A program made the position numbers and the translations under genes. Below, in pieces: positions 52,022 to 59,922 of a stretch of DNA of 64,000 nucleotides; the first letter of the stretch is position 1; each line of letters opens with the position of its first letter. The notes below the pieces were generated by a model. It worked only from the letters and a program-made list of their open reading frames with translations, had not been told where the DNA came from and made no database searches. The stretch is from Candidatus Neomarinimicrobiota bacterium (lineage in GTDB: Bacteria; Fidelibacterota; Marinisomatia; SCGC-AAA003-L08; TS1B11). The DNA lies in contig JADFSS010000003.1 in the NCBI GenBank assembly GCA_022560655.1, forward strand, positions 1 through 64,000, written 5' to 3'.

Positions 52022-53044
52022 TCACGCCGCGGCGAGCTCGGACTGTCCAGTCCCGGCAGCACTTGTGAGACTAGTCCCACAGACAAATCCGTTCAGCTCT
52101 TCCAACAAGGCTTCGATTTGCCCGGTGGAGTCACAAGCCATAAGCTGCTTGCGCCAGGTAGCCGCACCTGCGAAGCCCCGCAGGTACCAGCTGAAGTGCT
52201 TCTTGGTCAGATTCACGGCCAGCTGTTCAGATTTGTCGGCGAGCAGCAAATCGAAGTGATCGCGGCAGACTTGGGCAACTTCCGTCAAATCGGGTGGCGT
52301 TACGGGCCGTCCCGACAGCAGGGCGCTTATGTCACGAAAAATCCACGGCTTGCCGAGAGCGCCCCTGGCCACCATGACGCCGTCGCAGCCGGTTTCCGTG
52401 AGCATTCGTAGGGCATCATCGGCCGTCTGGATATCGCCATTGCCGATGACCGGGATACTTACCTGCTCCTTCACGGCTTTGATGAGGGACCAGTCTGCGT
52501 GGCCGCTGAACAGCTGCTTGCTGGTGCGTGGATGCAGAGTGATGGCAACCCCACCCGCCTGCTCGATGATGGCCGCCGCTTCCGTGGCCACGATACAGCT
52601 ACTGTCCCAGCCGGCACGCATCTTCACCGTCACCGGCAGGTGGGGCACCGCCGCGACTGTGGCCTCCACCACGGCGTGCATGAGGCCCAAATCCCGCAGC
52701 ATGGACGAGCCGGCCCCCTTTTTGGTCACCTTGGGGACTGGGCAGCCAAAGTTGAGGTCGATGAGGTCGGGCTTGACCTTCTCGGCCAAATAGGCTGCCG
52801 ACCGGGCAATGATCTCCGGCGTCTCCCCGAAGAGCTGCACGCCTATGGGGCGTTCGTCCGGGGTGAATTTCACCAGGTCAAGGGTCTTCAGGTTCTCTCG
52901 GATGATACCATTGGCGCTGACGAACTCGGTGTAAACCAGCCCCACCCCGTAGCGGCGGCAGAGCACCCGGAAGGGGTGATCGGTAACGCCGGCCATGGGG
53001 GCCAGGAAGATGGGGTTGTCGACATGTAGGGGGCCGATCTGCAT
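52022..53044 (-). CDS. tRNA-dihydrouridine synthase
   Basis: FMN enzyme of 340 residues that reduces uridines in tRNA to dihydrouridine, closest to the DusB type. It begins with FLAPMAGVTDHPFRVLC, has the catalytic cysteine in NFGCPVPKVTKKGAGS near residue 99, KMRAGWDSS near 142 and the FMN-phosphate site in GNGDIQTADDA. Length and motifs are normal. It lies 36 bases downstream of the DNPH1-like gene on the same strand and 72 bases before the DUF697 gene. Confidence 0.92.
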   Translation of the reverse strand: MQIGPLHVDNPIFLAPMAGVTDHPFRVLCRRYGVGLVYTEFVSANGIIRENLKTLDLVKFTPDERPIGVQLFGETPEIIARSAAYLAEKVKPDLIDLNFGCPVPKVTKKGAGSSMLRDLGLMHAVVEATVAAVPHLPVTVKMRAGWDSSCIVATEAAAIIEQAGGVAITLHPRTSKQLFSGHADWSLIKAVKEQVSIPVIGNGDIQTADDALRMLTETGCDGVMVARGALGKPWIFRDISALLSGRPVTPPDLTEVAQVCRDHFDLLLADKSEQLAVNLTKKHFSWYLRGFAGAATWRKQLMACDSTGQIEALLEELNGFVCGTSLTSAAGTGQSELAAA

Positions 53045-53080
53045 CGTGAAAACAGGCCAACTGGCTCTGGTTTATGAAAC

Positions 53081-53518
53081 TTACGGCCTCCCGGCGCCGG
53101 ACGCTAACGTGCGGAAGTAACCGTCCATGGCCTCCTGTGCCTCCTCCAGGGAGTGATACTCGGCCACCGTCACGTTGGGGTCGCCCGCGATCATGGCCGA
53201 GAGCCGGTGCCCCTTCCTGGGCTGCACAAGGGCCAAAACCGGCTTGTCCAGTCTGCCGGCTTCGGCCACCTCCACCCCGACGCCGAACGATGGCACCGTA
53301 GCTTCCGCCACCAACACATCGCACTGGGCAACAAGTTTCAAGTCCCGATGGTAAATGGCCTCGGGGGTCCGGGACTGCTCACCGAGCGTGGTCAAGGCAA
53401 GATCGGCCACAAACTCAGTGAGCACCTCGCCGTACTGCTTAAGATATGCGATGATCGGCGGATACAGATGGGCCTGATCACGCCCACCGCTCATGCTGCC
53501 CGAGAAATAGATCTTCAT
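53081..53518 (-). CDS. 2'-deoxynucleoside 5'-phosphate N-hydrolase (DNPH1/Rcl) family
   Basis: A 145-residue enzyme of the nucleoside 2-deoxyribosyltransferase fold. The N-terminal IYFSGSMSGGRDQ matches the IYFxGSIRGGR motif of eukaryotic DNPH1/Rcl, followed by VLTEFVAD, the CDVLVAEATVPSFGVGVE stretch with the conserved acidic nucleophile, and AMIAGDP. DNPH1 splits deoxynucleoside monophosphates into base and deoxyribose-5-phosphate and is thought to sanitise odd nucleotides. It lies 111 bases downstream of the PuuD-like gene. Confidence 0.82.
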   Translation of the reverse strand: MKIYFSGSMSGGRDQAHLYPPIIAYLKQYGEVLTEFVADLALTTLGEQSRTPEAIYHRDLKLVAQCDVLVAEATVPSFGVGVEVAEAGRLDKPVLALVQPRKGHRLSAMIAGDPNVTVAEYHSLEEAQEAMDGYFRTLASGAGRP

Positions 53519-53574
53519 GACCTTGACAAGTTAACCCTAAGGCCTCTATTAGACGTCTGTCGTGCCGGCAACAA

Positions 53575-53604
53575 ATAGCCCCAGCCATGATCGGCCGGGG
53601 CTAT
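53575..53604 (-). terminator. Hairpin after the PuuD-like gene
   Basis: ATAGCCCC (53575-53582) and GGGGCTAT (53597-53604) with inner GCC/GGC (53584-53586 and 53593-53595) make an 8+3-bp stem with one mismatch. On the minus strand it follows the PuuD-like stop and is followed by a short ATTTGTT, a weak T-run. It is probably an intrinsic terminator between the PuuD-like and DNPH1-like genes. Confidence 0.55.
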
Positions 53605-53629
53605 ATGAATGCGATAACTGGGACGGGGA

Positions 53630-54397
53630 CTAGAAGCCGGGAACCTTGGCGGACTTTTTGTAGAGCTGGGCCACCACCAGCCAGCCGACGATTATCACGG
53701 CAAACAGAATATAGCGGCTGCCGGCGCCAACTGATGTGGTGTGGAAATTGATCATGGCCCAGACCAGCGGGACTGACAAATAGGTGTTGTGCTTGGAGCG
53801 CATGCCTGCCATTGCCATCAGAGCGCCGTCAGGGGCTTCGCCGTTTTTCACCGCCGGGATGATCTTCTGCTGCGCGGGCCAGATGCGGAACCACACATTG
53901 TAGGCCATAATGGTGCCGAACATGGTGCCGGTGTGGATAACGTATCCCCGGTAGCCGAACTGTGCCCAGCGCTCAAAGAGGAAGATCACCAGCGAAATAA
54001 GGACCAGGCTGGTGATGGTGGCAACGATATCGTTTTTTTTCAAGACCGTTCGGTAGAGCAGGTCGTACGCAAACGCGCTCAAAAATACGACGGCGATCAT
54101 CACATAGGCTGCCAGACCCCATTCCGTTTCTGCGTCTCCAAATAGCGCCCCGCCGTGGTAAAAGACAATGAGCAGGAGCAGCACACCGGTGACCCAGGTC
54201 CAGGCGGCCCCCCAGCGGAACCAGAATAGAGCGCGCGGGAACAGTTCAGGGGTGATTTTCTGCTTCGTTTCATTGTCTTGGGTCGCCGCGAAGGGAATAT
54301 TGACAAAATTGAACCAGTAGAGTAGCCCAATCCACATGATCCCGGCGAGAATGTGAATCCAGCGGAATAGCGCGTCAAGGGACGGCATGAGTTCCAT
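53630..54397 (-). CDS. Membrane protein related to urate oxidase PuuD N-terminal domain
   Basis: A 255-residue integral membrane protein with about six or seven helices. The HILAGIMWIGLLYWFN segment near residue 15 and the HTGTMFGTIMAYNVWFRIWPAQ stretch near 155 match the haem-type membrane domain of PuuD urate hydroxylases. The C-terminal cytochrome c domain of PuuD is absent. Urate oxidation is therefore only a possibility; it may instead be a haem-binding electron carrier. It stands alone with 116 non-coding bases upstream. Confidence 0.68.
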   Translation of the reverse strand: MELMPSLDALFRWIHILAGIMWIGLLYWFNFVNIPFAATQDNETKQKITPELFPRALFWFRWGAAWTWVTGVLLLLIVFYHGGALFGDAETEWGLAAYVMIAVVFLSAFAYDLLYRTVLKKNDIVATITSLVLISLVIFLFERWAQFGYRGYVIHTGTMFGTIMAYNVWFRIWPAQQKIIPAVKNGEAPDGALMAMAGMRSKHNTYLSVPLVWAMINFHTTSVGAGSRYILFAVIIVGWLVVAQLYKKSAKVPGF

Positions 54398-54513
54398 TAC
54401 ATTTCCTCACGATGGTTGAAGAGTGGCAGTGAATTCCTCGCGCAAAAGCTAATCATCTCGGAGCGAGGTTGCAAAGATTAACCCCCGGGGTGAAAATGTG
54501 TTCGGTGGGTGGA

Positions 54514-55104
54514 TCACGCCGGCTTCAGGTCGCCGGCCAGCGCCGCTCGGACCTCCTCAGCCAGTACGGTCTCGAAGCGGTAGTCCCGGTGGTCGATGCA
54601 AAGTTTCACGTTGGGAGCGGGGTCATGCAGGCCCTCTCGAGCCGCCGGCGAGAGCGGGAAGCGCAGGTAGTGCACTGAGCTGATCTGGTCCTCCGCACTG
54701 CGTCCCTCCTCGAACCGGGCATAGGTGCGCTCGTCGCCTACCTGCAGCCAGAGGCTGTCGCCGTCGGTCAAGCCCAGGAATTGCTGCAGCCGTTCCTTGA
54801 TGAGGGCGGCATCGGTAATCTCGATAAAGAGGGTGGCGCTGAGTTCACCCTCGTCGGGAAGCAGGCTATTGTAGACGTCGATCTCCTCCTGGATGGCCGC
54901 GTCGTCCACCATGCGCTCGGCCCGCATCATCTCTTGGATTTGGTAGATCACCGTGCGGCGGTCCTCAAAGGTCAGCGATATCTCAGGGCCCAGCGACACC
55001 CGGCGGTGGGCTTTGTGCTCCATGATGTCCCGACGAGATTCAGTCCGAACCTGCTCATATTCGGCAATGTTGAGCAGATCAGCCAGGGTCACCTTATCCA
55101 TCAA
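54514..55104 (-). CDS. DUF3501 family protein
   Basis: A 196-residue protein of unknown function. It starts DKVTLADLLNIAEYEQVRTESRRD and has the FEDRRTVIYQIQEMMRAER segment typical of DUF3501. The family is repeatedly found beside a rubrerythrin and a CCG-type iron-sulfur protein, as here. It lies 22 bases after the iron-sulfur gene on the same strand and is the last gene of the peroxide-response-like operon. Confidence 0.8.
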   Translation of the reverse strand: MMDKVTLADLLNIAEYEQVRTESRRDIMEHKAHRRVSLGPEISLTFEDRRTVIYQIQEMMRAERMVDDAAIQEEIDVYNSLLPDEGELSATLFIEITDAALIKERLQQFLGLTDGDSLWLQVGDERTYARFEEGRSAEDQISSVHYLRFPLSPAAREGLHDPAPNVKLCIDHRDYRFETVLAEEVRAALAGDLKPA

Positions 55105-55126
55105 AACGCCTCAAATGAGCGCGCTC

Positions 55127-56485
55127 TCATGCCCGGGCGTCCAGTCCGTAGGCGTGGTGGATCATCGTAATGGGATGCCGGGGCGCGATCGCACCGCCAG
55201 TCGCCTGTCGAACCTGCATGCCGGCGAGAGTGCAGTCGGAGCAGGTGGTGGGCGCAGGGTGCTGGTTCAGCGCCGACACGAGCTTGGCAGCCACTTTCAT
55301 GGACTCGGTGAAATTCTCCGATTTCATGCCCCAGCCCCCATCCATGCCGGAGCATTTCTCCACCATGACGACCTTGGTACCGGGCACCAGCCGCAATAAG
55401 TCCCGGCTTTTGAAGCCAGCCTTTTGCGCCTTCAAATGGCATGACAAATGGTAATTGATCTCGCCTAGCTCATTGGCAAAGTCGGTCTTGAGTTTCCCCT
55501 CCTTGTGCAGTTGCATGAGATACTGGGAAATGTCCAGCGTATGGCCCGCCACCTTCGCGATCATCTCTGACATCCGGGGGTCGCCGTCGCTGAGATAGCT
55601 GTAATCCTGACGGAGGGTCAGCGAACAGGTGGGAGGACCGGTCACAACGATCTGGTAGCCGCGATCCACCCACCCAGCCAGCTCCTCCACATTGGGGAGT
55701 GCCTGTGCGCGGAAGGCGTCGAAGTCGCCGGGCGACAGATGCGGTGCTCCGCAGCAGCGCTGGGACGCTACCTGCACCTCCACGTCGTTGTGTTCCAGCA
55801 CCTCAACAGCTGCCCGGCCAACGCCCGGATCGTTGGCATTGGTGTAGCAGGTGGCAAAGACCACCACCCTGCCGGCAGGCTCGGGATTGGGGCGCACATT
55901 CTTGGCATGCTTCCTGTACCACTTGGCGAAGGTCCGGCGGTGGAAGGTGGGCAGCACCCGGTGCCGACTGATCCCCACCAGCTTGTCCAGCAGGAACCGG
56001 AACGGGCCCACGCGGTTGGCGAGATTTGACAGAGGAGCCAGAGCGGTGCCCACCCTGCCGGTGGCATCGGGATTGCCCAGAAAGACATCGCTGCGCTGCT
56101 TGCCCCGGGACCGGGTACGCTGCGCCTGAGCCCTGAGCATGAGGCGGGGGAAGTCCAACAGAAATTCGTGGCCCTGGTCGGGCGTGTAGGGGCAACGGGC
56201 CTCGCACAGCTTGCACTGGTAGCAAAGATCAACCACCCGCCACCGTTCTGACTCCGTCAGGGCGGTCACATCCGCACCCAGTTGGCCCCCTTCTCCGAGC
56301 GCATCGGATTGCGCGTCAAGCGCACCAAACAGCGCCGGAAATGAGGGACACAAGTTCCAGCACAGGCGGCATCCCGCACAGATATCGTAGACCCGATCAA
56401 GCTCCCGATCCAACGACGTGGCATCCCAGTAACCGGTTCGCCTGATATCGTAATGGGTGTGCGTAGTATCGGATTGATTGAACAT
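55127..56485 (-). CDS. HdrD/GlpC-like iron-sulfur oxidoreductase
   Basis: A 452-residue protein with two 4Fe-4S ferredoxin motifs near the N-terminus (CAGCRLCWNLCP and CYQCKLCEARCP) and two CCG-type cysteine-rich domains (CCGAPHLS and EKCSGMDGGWG, with SDCTLAGMQ) near 220-430. This is the layout of heterodisulfide reductase HdrD, glycerol-3-phosphate dehydrogenase GlpC and related electron-transfer proteins. No partner flavoprotein is adjacent. The ATG at 56485 is used; an earlier start would add 19 residues. It sits between rubrerythrin and DUF3501 genes. Confidence 0.82.
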   Translation of the reverse strand: MFNQSDTTHTHYDIRRTGYWDATSLDRELDRVYDICAGCRLCWNLCPSFPALFGALDAQSDALGEGGQLGADVTALTESERWRVVDLCYQCKLCEARCPYTPDQGHEFLLDFPRLMLRAQAQRTRSRGKQRSDVFLGNPDATGRVGTALAPLSNLANRVGPFRFLLDKLVGISRHRVLPTFHRRTFAKWYRKHAKNVRPNPEPAGRVVVFATCYTNANDPGVGRAAVEVLEHNDVEVQVASQRCCGAPHLSPGDFDAFRAQALPNVEELAGWVDRGYQIVVTGPPTCSLTLRQDYSYLSDGDPRMSEMIAKVAGHTLDISQYLMQLHKEGKLKTDFANELGEINYHLSCHLKAQKAGFKSRDLLRLVPGTKVVMVEKCSGMDGGWGMKSENFTESMKVAAKLVSALNQHPAPTTCSDCTLAGMQVRQATGGAIAPRHPITMIHHAYGLDARA

Positions 56486-56580
56486 GGTCGGCAGTCGCGG
56501 CAGGTTAGGTATGCCGTCCCCCAGGGGTGGCAGCCACGGCACAACTTTGTTATACCGTGGCCACAGCTTCCTTGGTTGGA

Positions 56581-56994
56581 CTAGAGTGCGGTGAGGGTCG
56601 CCTGAAACTTCCCGGCATGGGACTTTTCAGCCCGGGCGAGGGTCTCAAACCACTCGGCCACCTCTCCAAAACCTTCTTCGCGAGCCGTCTTGGCGAACCC
56701 GGGGTACATCTCGGTGTACTCATAGGTTTCGCCGGCTACGGCGGCTTTCAGGTTTTCAGCGGTATCGCCAATGGGAAGACCCGTGGCGGGGTCGCCTATT
56801 TCCTTAAGAAAGTCCAGATGTCCGAAGGCGTGCCCCGTTTCGCCGTCGGCGGTGTTCTTAAACACGCCCGCGGCGTCGGGCAATCCTTCAATGTCTGCCT
56901 GGCGTGCAAAGAATAGATACCGCCGGTTGGCCATGGATTCTCCGGCAAAAGCCGATTTCAGGTTCTCCTCGGTCTTGGTTCCTTTTAGTGCCAT
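56581..56994 (-). CDS. Rubrerythrin-like ferritin-fold protein without rubredoxin domain
   Basis: A 137-residue diiron protein. The ferritin-like helices carry the iron-ligand pattern: [40 protein letters not shown] and EKSHAGKFQ. The C-terminal rubredoxin domain of full rubrerythrins is absent, so an external electron donor is needed. Rubrerythrins reduce hydrogen peroxide. AGGAG precedes the ATG by five bases. It follows peroxiredoxin by 53 bases in an operon with Fur. Confidence 0.9.
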   Translation of the reverse strand: MALKGTKTEENLKSAFAGESMANRRYLFFARQADIEGLPDAAGVFKNTADGETGHAFGHLDFLKEIGDPATGLPIGDTAENLKAAVAGETYEYTEMYPGFAKTAREEGFGEVAEWFETLARAEKSHAGKFQATLTAL

Positions 56995-57047
56995 GTTGAC
57001 TCCTTGATCGTCTTAAACGGTTGATTCGAATCGTTGGTTACGAAGAG

Positions 57048-57506
57048 TTAAATATTGTCAATAGCCTTGAAAATGTCGTCCATCGTGGGCGTGTCGTTGC
57101 CAGGAGTTTCCTCCACATTCATCCAGCGGATAATCCCCTCCTTGTCAACAAGAAATTCGGCGCGATTGTTAGCGCCGCTGCTAAGACTGATGCCGTAGTC
57201 GCCGGCAATTTTCAGGTCCAGATCGCTCAGGACGGGATAATCGATCCCACCCAAGGAATCGCAGAAGGCCTTATGGCTCCAACCACTGTCCCGGCTAATG
57301 GCGATGACCTGTGTGTCGCGGCTGGCAAAACCGTCCAGCTCTTTGTGGTAGTTTGTCAGCTGTGTTGAACACACCGGGGAAAAATCGGCAAAATAGAATA
57401 CCACAAAGACATTCTTCCGGCCGCGGAAGTCGCTGAGGGATACCACCTTGTCATCCACATTTTTGCCCGAAAAACCGGGCGCTACAGCACCAATTTCTAT
57501 AGACAT
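57048..57506 (-). CDS. Peroxiredoxin (AhpC/TSA family) with altered active-site motif
   Basis: A 152-residue thiol peroxidase. The peroxidatic cysteine is in ADFSPVCSTQL near residue 43. The family motif PxxxS/TxxC normally has proline seven residues before this cysteine, but here the residue is phenylalanine (FYFADFSPVC). The distal arginine is likely the one in RDSGWSHKAF. A perfect AAGGAGG lies within the last fur codons, eight bases before the ATG, so translation is coupled to fur. The function may be weakened or specialised. Confidence 0.85.
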   Translation of the reverse strand: MSIEIGAVAPGFSGKNVDDKVVSLSDFRGRKNVFVVFYFADFSPVCSTQLTNYHKELDGFASRDTQVIAISRDSGWSHKAFCDSLGGIDYPVLSDLDLKIAGDYGISLSSGANNRAEFLVDKEGIIRWMNVEETPGNDTPTMDDIFKAIDNI

Positions 57507-57509
57507 GGA

Positions 57510-57893
57510 TTAGTCCTCCTTAGTTGTTGCCCGGCATTGCAGGCATACACCGGTGAGCTCCAGGGAATAGGCTGTCACATCGAACTGGTAATCTCGCTTC
57601 GCTGACTGGACCACACCGTCTACCGGAATGTGCACATCATAAATGCGCTGGCAACGGTCGCAGCGGAAATGGTCGTGGCGGTCCATTATACCGTCATAGC
57701 GTGTATGGCGGTCAGTGTAGAGCCGCCGGATCATGCCGGCATCGGCCAACTGGTTAAGGTTGCGGTAGACGGTCCCCAGACTGATATTGGGAATGTCCCC
57801 TCTCACCCGCTGGAAAACCCACTCCGCCGTGGGATGGGCAGCGGTGCCCCGGATCAGGTCGAGTATCGCGGCTCTCTGATGACTCTGGCGCAT
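57510..57893 (-). CDS. Fur/PerR family repressor
   Basis: A 127-residue metal-dependent regulator. The winged-helix part (SHQRAAILDLIRG, ISLGTVYRNLNQLADAGMIRR) is followed by HTRYDGIMDRHDHFRCDRC and CLQC, two cysteine pairs for structural zinc plus His ligands for iron or manganese. It precedes peroxiredoxin, rubrerythrin and the iron-sulfur protein, a peroxide-response set, so a PerR-like role is an inference. No ribosome binding site is seen before its ATG, which follows an AT-rich stretch directly. Confidence 0.88.
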   Translation of the reverse strand: MRQSHQRAAILDLIRGTAAHPTAEWVFQRVRGDIPNISLGTVYRNLNQLADAGMIRRLYTDRHTRYDGIMDRHDHFRCDRCQRIYDVHIPVDGVVQSAKRDYQFDVTAYSLELTGVCLQCRATTKED

Positions 57894-57923
57894 AATAAAT
57901 AGTAATAATTCCTAGTTAAAGTT

Positions 57924-57940
57924 AGGGGCCCCTACAGGGG
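57924..57940. promoter_or_regulatory. Overlapping palindromes upstream of fur
   Basis: AGGGGCCCCT (57924-57933) is a perfect 10-bp palindrome. It overlaps CCCCT-AC-AGGGG (57929-57940), a second inverted repeat. On the minus strand a TTGCTC lies upstream and TAACTTTA downstream, so the palindromes may sit inside the promoter of the fur operon and act as an operator. This placement is an inference. They do not resemble the AT-rich classical Fur or PerR box. Confidence 0.4.
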
Positions 57941-58011
57941 TTGAGCAAGTTAATTCTGGCAAATTCACGTGAACTAAAATAGGCCAGCGTTGCGCGGCCG
58001 GCTTTTCTTGT

Positions 58012-59844
58012 CTAACCGCCCTCCGCCTTCTCCGGCAGGAACCGCCATGAGAGGCTGAACTGATTGAAGCGCCGGATTATCTGTGGCACCAGTTCCGGTT
58101 GCGGCAGATAGAGGGGCGAGTTTTTGAGGATGACGCCGAACGGGTTGTGTATGCGCGCCCGCAGTTCAAAGTTGGCAACTTTGAGGCCCGCCTCCACATT
58201 GACCCACATCGCCGTGACGGTCGTGTTTCCCTCCGCATTCAGAAACGGGGGAATCGGGGTGCGGTCGGCATAGAGCGGGTCGGGCCACCAGGCGAGGTCG
58301 CTGGAAACCAGCACTGCGGTGGCGGTAACAAAGGGTCGCGCCCGGGAGCGGGGCAGGGGCAGTATCAGCGTGATAGCCGATTTTGCGTTGATCCGGGTCG
58401 GGAACAGCATCGCATCTGGAGAAATCACGCCGGTGAAGGATCCCTGCAGCCGAAAAATATCCGGCCACAGGGCCCAATCCAATGCCAGGCCACCGGTAAC
58501 GGCACTCCGCACGTCGCCCGCAGCATCGCGCGCAGAGAGCTGCGCTAGCCGTGCGGACACTTGTACACGGGGGCGGGATGCCCACCCGGACAGCGTGGTG
58601 CGCCGCAGGGCTACTGGTCCCGGCTGCCAGGGCGTATCATCCAGGGTAAGTCGCCGCCCCACGTGGGGATAGTCCAGAAAACTGGTAGCCTCAGTTTCCA
58701 GGGCCAGTCGCCGCCCGGCCGAGCCGAAGGTCACCCTGCCCTCCGGCGCCACTTTTCCATCGATGATGGCCGTGCCACCATACAGGCCGAGCAGCTTCCA
58801 CGTCCGTGTAATTCCTAATCTTGCGTGGCTGTAACTCAGCGACTGGAATCCCAACGCCCGGTCCGTGATGTGTCGCTGCTTGATATGCCACGAACCCTCC
58901 GCACGCCAATGGGGAGCCAGTTGAAGTCCTATCAGGCCTGCGGCCCATAGGCTCAGGCTCCGGCGGGCCAGGCGGTTTCGTGCCACGCCAATCGAATCCG
59001 TAGCTGTCCGCAGATCGCTCGTCATGACGGCCGTGTTGGCATAAATATCCCATGTCTTGATGCTGCCGTCCAGCCCAAAGCCGTGGGCCCAGGTGTTGTT
59101 GTGTCGCCGGTCCGCAGCTAGCGTCCCTTCATCCAGCCAGGGCAGCCCCACTTCCTCGTCCTGGCGCAGGAGTGTATAGTTAAACGCCATGTCCGGCGAC
59201 AGTTGCCGCTGGTAGTCCAGCAGGTAGTTGCGGAGCACACTATTTTCAATAAGGCCCAGACTGGGGCCAGCCAAGCTGTACTGGCCGGGGTGGCTGCGGC
59301 TCTGCACCGCCGTGACCAGGCTCTGCTCACTGTTTAACCGAATCGCTCCGCCCACCTGCACATCACGATACAGGAAGTCGCCCTGATCCCAGAAAAAATA
59401 GGTCTGATTGGCGCGCGTCCGGTCCTGCATGGGCGCTACCCCATAGGCCGGCAGCCGCTGCCAGGGTCGCCAGCCGGGTGCAGCCCCGTTTGACTTTATG
59501 TGCCGCCGACGTTCCATGCCCTGCTCTACCACGGCAGAGGGATTCAGCGCCGAAAAGATCGGCTGGCCCAGGCTGCCGTCCAGAAAGGCGGCCCCGATCC
59601 GGAGATCAGCCGGGACAAACGGGTTGGCTGCGGTCGCCACGAGATCGGAGTGGGCCCACTCGTCCCACGGCAGATGGAGGCGGTAAGGATTGGGGGTGTC
59701 CTGCAGCAGCGGGACCAATCGGCTGGTCCAGGCGACGGGTGGCGGACGCAGTGTATCGGCGGCTTGAGCACTGTCAGCCTGTGCGGCACCCAGGTTTCCG
59801 ACGGCGGCTGCAACGGCCAGCAGGGCGCTAAGTTGCCGCGGCAT
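58012..59844 (-). CDS. Putative outer-membrane beta-barrel protein (porin-like)
   Basis: A 610-residue exported protein with a signal-peptide-like start (MPRQLSALLAVAAAVGNLGAAQA). The body has many alternating aromatic and polar strands with Arg-rich turns, as expected of a beta-barrel, and ends in FSLSWRFLP. No TonB plug domain is evident. It resembles the poorly characterised putative porins of the FCB group. It follows an ECF S-component gene by 78 bases on the same strand, which may reflect joint uptake of a small molecule. Confidence 0.65.
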   Translation of the reverse strand: MPRQLSALLAVAAAVGNLGAAQADSAQAADTLRPPPVAWTSRLVPLLQDTPNPYRLHLPWDEWAHSDLVATAANPFVPADLRIGAAFLDGSLGQPIFSALNPSAVVEQGMERRRHIKSNGAAPGWRPWQRLPAYGVAPMQDRTRANQTYFFWDQGDFLYRDVQVGGAIRLNSEQSLVTAVQSRSHPGQYSLAGPSLGLIENSVLRNYLLDYQRQLSPDMAFNYTLLRQDEEVGLPWLDEGTLAADRRHNNTWAHGFGLDGSIKTWDIYANTAVMTSDLRTATDSIGVARNRLARRSLSLWAAGLIGLQLAPHWRAEGSWHIKQRHITDRALGFQSLSYSHARLGITRTWKLLGLYGGTAIIDGKVAPEGRVTFGSAGRRLALETEATSFLDYPHVGRRLTLDDTPWQPGPVALRRTTLSGWASRPRVQVSARLAQLSARDAAGDVRSAVTGGLALDWALWPDIFRLQGSFTGVISPDAMLFPTRINAKSAITLILPLPRSRARPFVTATAVLVSSDLAWWPDPLYADRTPIPPFLNAEGNTTVTAMWVNVEAGLKVANFELRARIHNPFGVILKNSPLYLPQPELVPQIIRRFNQFSLSWRFLPEKAEGG

Positions 59845-59922
59845 CAGGCTCGGGGATTCGGTTCATGAAATCTGCCGGCCAGGGATCGATGGTCCCCGCT
59901 CCGGGTGTTCGCCCTGCCCCGA

